From Antrihabitans stalactiti (GTDB lineage Bacteria > Actinomycetota > Actinomycetes > Mycobacteriales > Mycobacteriaceae): DNA of 64,000 nt. The notes below the pieces were generated by a model that searched no databases, was not told the origin of the DNA, and was given only the letters and a program-made list of their open reading frames with translations. This document shows, in pieces, positions 61,046 through 64,000 of the stretch; position 1 is the stretch's first letter, and each line of letters opens with the position of its first letter. The position numbers and the translations under genes were made by a program. The stretch is taken from contig NZ_VCQU01000012.1 of the NCBI RefSeq assembly GCF_012932915.1, forward strand, positions 124,001 to 188,000, given 5' to 3'.

Positions 61046-62230
61046 ATGGTCCAGACAGGATGGTTCGAGACAGTCGCCGAGGCGCAGCGTCGAGCCTCGA
61101 AACGTCTTCCCAAGAGCGTCTATTCGGCGTTGCTCGCAGGATCCGAACGTGGCGTGACGCTGGACGACAACCTCGCCGCGTTCGGTGAGATCGGCTTCGC
61201 GCCGCACGTCGCAGGCCTGTCGGACAAACGCGATCAATCGACAACCGTCATGGGACAGTCGATCTCACTGCCGGTGATCATCTCGCCGACCGGTGTGCAG
61301 GCGGTGAATCCCGATGGCGAGGTCGCCGTCGCGCGAGCCGCAGCCGCGCGGGGAACAGTGATCGGGCTGAGTTCGTTTGCGAGCAAGCCGATCGAGGACG
61401 TTGTCGCCGCGAATCCGCAGACGTTTTTCCAGACGTACTGGATGGGCGACCGCGAGACCATGATTCGGCGGCTCGACCGGGCTCGTGCCGCCGGCGCGGT
61501 CGGGCTGATCGCCACCCTCGACTGGTCGTTCAGCCAAGGTCGCGACTGGGGGAGTCCTGCTATTCCGGAAAAGATGAACCTGCGAGCCATGATGCGTTTC
61601 GCTCCCGAAGCGATCACGCGCCCACAGTGGCTCTACGACTTCGCCAAGACCGGCCGCATTCCCGACCTGACCACGCCCAACCTCACCGAACCGGGCACCG
61701 CAGCGCCGACGTTCTTCGGCGCCTACGGCGAATGGATGCAGACCCCGTTGCCCACGTGGGAGGACGTGGAGTGGCTTCGTGAGCAGTGGGGTGGTCCATT
61801 CATGCTCAAAGGCGTGTGCCGGGTCGACGACGCCAGGCGCGCTGTTGATGCCGGGTGTACCGCGATTTCGGTGTCCAACCATGGTGGCAACAACCTCGAC
61901 GGCACACCGGCACCGATTCGGGTGCTGCCCGCCATCGCCGAGGCGGTCGGCGACGAGATCGAGATCGTGCTCGACGGCGGCATTCGGCGCGGCAGCGACG
62001 TGGTGAAAGCCGTAGCGCTCGGTGCGCGTGCGGTGATGATCGGACGTGCATACCTGTGGGGCCTCGCCGCGGGCGGCCAGGCCGGGGTGGAGAACGTCCT
62101 CGACATCCTGCGGGGTGGAATCGACTCCGCTCTGATGGGTCTCGGGCACAGCACCATTCACGACCTGAGTCCGGCCGATCTCGTCCTCTCGCCCGGGTTC
62201 GCGAGGGCACTCGGTGTGGCTAGCGAATAG
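61046..62230 (+). CDS. mftD: Mycofactocin maturase MftD (FMN-dependent)
   Basis: A 394-residue member of the FMN-dependent alpha-hydroxyacid dehydrogenase family. FMN-site and active-site segments are ISPTGVQAVNPDGEVAVA, SVSNHGGNNLDGTPAPIRVLP and DGGIRRGSDVVKA. MftD deaminates the Val-Tyr-derived intermediate to give the redox-active alpha-keto amide (premycofactocin). It starts 1 base behind the mftC stop and overlaps mftE by 17 bases. Confidence 0.95.
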   Translation: MVQTGWFETVAEAQRRASKRLPKSVYSALLAGSERGVTLDDNLAAFGEIGFAPHVAGLSDKRDQSTTVMGQSISLPVIISPTGVQAVNPDGEVAVARAAAARGTVIGLSSFASKPIEDVVAANPQTFFQTYWMGDRETMIRRLDRARAAGAVGLIATLDWSFSQGRDWGSPAIPEKMNLRAMMRFAPEAITRPQWLYDFAKTGRIPDLTTPNLTEPGTAAPTFFGAYGEWMQTPLPTWEDVEWLREQWGGPFMLKGVCRVDDARRAVDAGCTAISVSNHGGNNLDGTPAPIRVLPAIAEAVGDEIEIVLDGGIRRGSDVVKAVALGARAVMIGRAYLWGLAAGGQAGVENVLDILRGGIDSALMGLGHSTIHDLSPADLVLSPGFARALGVASE

Positions 62231-62894
62231 CACCTGGACCGACGTCCGACCGGAACCGTCTGCTCTTGCGGTTCCGGTCGGCTCGACCGAACAGCACGGA
62301 CCGCACCTTCCGCTCGATACCGACACCACGATTGCGGCAGCCGTGGCAGCGCGGTTGCCGGACTCTGTGATCACCCCGGCGATCGCGTACGGGGCGAGTG
62401 GGGAGCACGAGGGTTTCGCCGGGACTATCTCGATCGGCCAGGCCGCGTTGGAGTTGTTGCTGGTGGAGTACGGCCGCTCCGCATGCGGGTGGGCCTCGCG
62501 TGTGGTGTTCGTCAACGGTCACGGGGGCAACGCCCATTCGTTGGCAAACGCCGTGCTGCAGTTGCGGTTCGAGGGACGCGACGTCGCGTGGCTACCCTGC
62601 GCGGTGGCTGGCAGCGACGCACACGCGGGGCGGACGGAAACGTCGCTGATGTTGCATCTCGCGCCGGACCGCGTCCGGTTCGACCGCGCAGAACCAGGTA
62701 ACACCGAGCCGATCGAGACCCTGCTGCCACAACTTCGAACGGCCGGGGTCGCCGCAGTGTCGGCGAACGGCGTATTGGGCGACCCGACCGCAGCGACGAC
62801 GACCGAAGGTGCAGACCTCTTCGAGCAGTTGGTGACTCACTGCAGTGACGCGCTTGCTCGCTGGCAGCCCGACAGTCGGGGCATGTTGCGATGA
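62214..62894 (+). CDS. mftE: Mycofactocin peptidase MftE (creatininase family)
   Basis: A 226-residue metallopeptidase of the creatininase fold that releases the Val-Tyr-derived dipeptide from the MftA leader. Metal and substrate residues are in [18 protein letters not shown] and [17 protein letters not shown] start lies inside mftD; the stop overlaps mftF as ATGA. Confidence 0.94.
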   Translation: MWLANSTWTDVRPEPSALAVPVGSTEQHGPHLPLDTDTTIAAAVAARLPDSVITPAIAYGASGEHEGFAGTISIGQAALELLLVEYGRSACGWASRVVFVNGHGGNAHSLANAVLQLRFEGRDVAWLPCAVAGSDAHAGRTETSLMLHLAPDRVRFDRAEPGNTEPIETLLPQLRTAGVAAVSANGVLGDPTAATTTEGADLFEQLVTHCSDALARWQPDSRGMLR

Positions 62895-64000
62895 CCAATG
62901 CAGTTCGCCTTCCCGACGGCTTCGCCGTGCAATGCGATCCGAGCAGTCGCGCGTATTCGGGTGGGCGGGTGTTGATCGGCGGATCGCCGACCACGATGCT
63001 CACCCTCGCGCCGGCCGCTGCTGCGATGCTCGTCGACGGCCACCTCGAGGTCACCGATCCCGCATCCGCGGCGGTCGCGCGTCGGCTCCTCGATTCCGGA
63101 GTGGCACAACCACGCCCCACGGCACGACCCTCGACCGCGGACGTCACGATCATCATCCCGGTCCGCAACAACCCGGCGGGCCTCACCCGCCTGCTCGACG
63201 CGGTCCGCGGCTACAGAGTGATCGTCGTCGACGACGGTTCCACGGTGCCGGTGCACAGCCCGCGCCGCGAGGTCAGTGTGCTTCGTCACGGCACCTCGCG
63301 CGGTCCGGCTGCTGCTCGCAATACCGGGCTACGTTCCGCGACGACGGAATTCGTCGCCTTCCTCGACTCCGACGTCATCCCACGCGAGGGCTGGCTGCGT
63401 GGAATGCTCGGCCACTTCGACGACCCGACGGTCGCGCTGGTCGCACCACGGATCGTCGCGTTCGACCCCGATTCGACCGCGTTGGCGCGCTACGAACACA
63501 GCCGCTCCTCCCTCGACCTCGGTCGGCGAGAATCCCGCGTCCGCGCAGGCAGCATCGTCTCCTATGTCCCGAGCGCGGCAATGCTGGTGCGCCGCCGGGT
63601 GATTGCAGACGAAGGCGGCTTCGACGAGACCATGACGGTCGCCGAAGACGTCGACCTGTGCTGGCGGCTGGAACGGGCGGGGTGGAGCCTGCGCTACGAA
63701 CCCACAGCCCAGGTCGCCCACGACCACCGGATCACGATCGGAAAGTGGTTCAGCCGCAGACTGTTCTACGGAACCGGCGCCGCCCTGCTCGCCGAGCGGC
63801 ACACCGATGCTGTGGCACCGGTGGCCATGCCGGTCTGGACTGCGGCAGCTGTGGGAGGGGCAGCCACTCTGACCCGAGTCGGTTTTGCGGGCGCAGTGGT
63901 CTCGATGGCGGTCGCGACAGTGCGGCTGCGCAAGGTCTTTACCGGCCTGGACCAGCCGACCAGCGTCGCTGCACAGTTCGCGGTGCGCGGATTCGCGGCC
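62891..64000 (+). CDS. mftF: Mycofactocin glycosyltransferase MftF, 3' end outside window
   Basis: The first 370 residues of a GT2-type glycosyltransferase that adds the beta-1,4-glucan chain to premycofactocin. Residues 1-75 form an MftF-specific N-terminal domain ([21 protein letters not shown]); the GT2 core shows [45 protein letters not shown] and [14 protein letters not shown]. Membrane helices begin near residue 315. The reading frame is open to the right edge. Confidence 0.94.
   Translation, partial: MTNAVRLPDGFAVQCDPSSRAYSGGRVLIGGSPTTMLTLAPAAAAMLVDGHLEVTDPASAAVARRLLDSGVAQPRPTARPSTADVTIIIPVRNNPAGLTRLLDAVRGYRVIVVDDGSTVPVHSPRREVSVLRHGTSRGPAAARNTGLRSATTEFVAFLDSDVIPREGWLRGMLGHFDDPTVALVAPRIVAFDPDSTALARYEHSRSSLDLGRRESRVRAGSIVSYVPSAAMLVRRRVIADEGGFDETMTVAEDVDLCWRLERAGWSLRYEPTAQVAHDHRITIGKWFSRRLFYGTGAALLAERHTDAVAPVAMPVWTAAAVGGAATLTRVGFAGAVVSMAVATVRLRKVFTGLDQPTSVAAQFAVRGFAA

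Overview
This is a GC-rich actinobacterial chromosome segment, most likely from the Mycobacteriales (Nocardiaceae, Rhodococcus-like). The indications are RbpA, a split Lnt/Ppm1 pair in the same order as the M. tuberculosis Rv2050-Rv2053c neighbourhood, a DUF222/HNH nuclease, a DUF6131 micro-protein, and a mycofactocin cluster with an NDMA-dependent methanol dehydrogenase. Genes are dense, with many 4-base ATGA/GTGA overlaps and frequent GTG or TTG starts. No tRNA, rRNA, CRISPR array, insertion sequence or integrase was seen.

Layout. 1-5.6 kb: tandem YbjQ-type genes with a small partner, then an MFS pump coupled to an ECF sigma factor with a SnoaL-like tail, a PPOX-class protein and an unknown protein. 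5.7-10.8 kb: an amidase bracketed by two palindromic repeats, then tldD/tldE and a TauE-type transporter. 10.8-16.9 kb: a membrane Ser/Thr kinase operon with two secreted or surface proteins, a NarL-type two-component system and a secreted protein. 17-22.4 kb: fxsA, an amidohydrolase, lnt, ppm1, rbpA and a small zinc-finger-like protein. 22.4-26 kb: a GtrA-like protein with a double operator, a polytopic membrane protein, and a cupredoxin-lipoprotein/membrane-protein operon. 26-31.8 kb: two convergent TetR genes, an MpaB-type oxygenase with paired operators, small redox and SRPBCC genes (one with an iron-box-like site), and a MarR/ABC-exporter pair sharing a palindrome. 31.8-37.4 kb: a second Ser/Thr kinase, a two-domain TerD protein, GNAT, VanY and DUF222/HNH genes. 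37.5-50.9 kb: nitronate monooxygenase-like protein, a second MpaB-type protein, type III glutamine synthetase, two alcohol dehydrogenases, thioesterase, SulP transporter, small membrane proteins and an orphan helicase.

51-64 kb is the best-integrated block. It reads mdo (NDMA-dependent methanol dehydrogenase), a MoxR AAA+ ATPase, a CoxE-like VWA protein, a second iron-type alcohol dehydrogenase, a GAF histidine kinase and NarL regulator (MadS/MadR type), the methyltransferase gene mftM on the other strand, then mftA-B-C-D-E-F running off the right edge. Mycofactocin is the redox cofactor expected to reoxidise the tightly bound NADH of such dehydrogenases, so enzyme, possible activase, sensor/regulator and cofactor synthesis lie together. 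No mftR repressor gene lies in front of mftA.

The most interesting non-gene signals are four copies of a 40-50 bp palindrome family, two of which supply or abut stop codons; a 12-base motif shared in inverted orientation by the mdo and mftA upstream regions; and several well-formed palindromic operators in front of gtrA-like, tetR/mpaB and marR/ABC genes.
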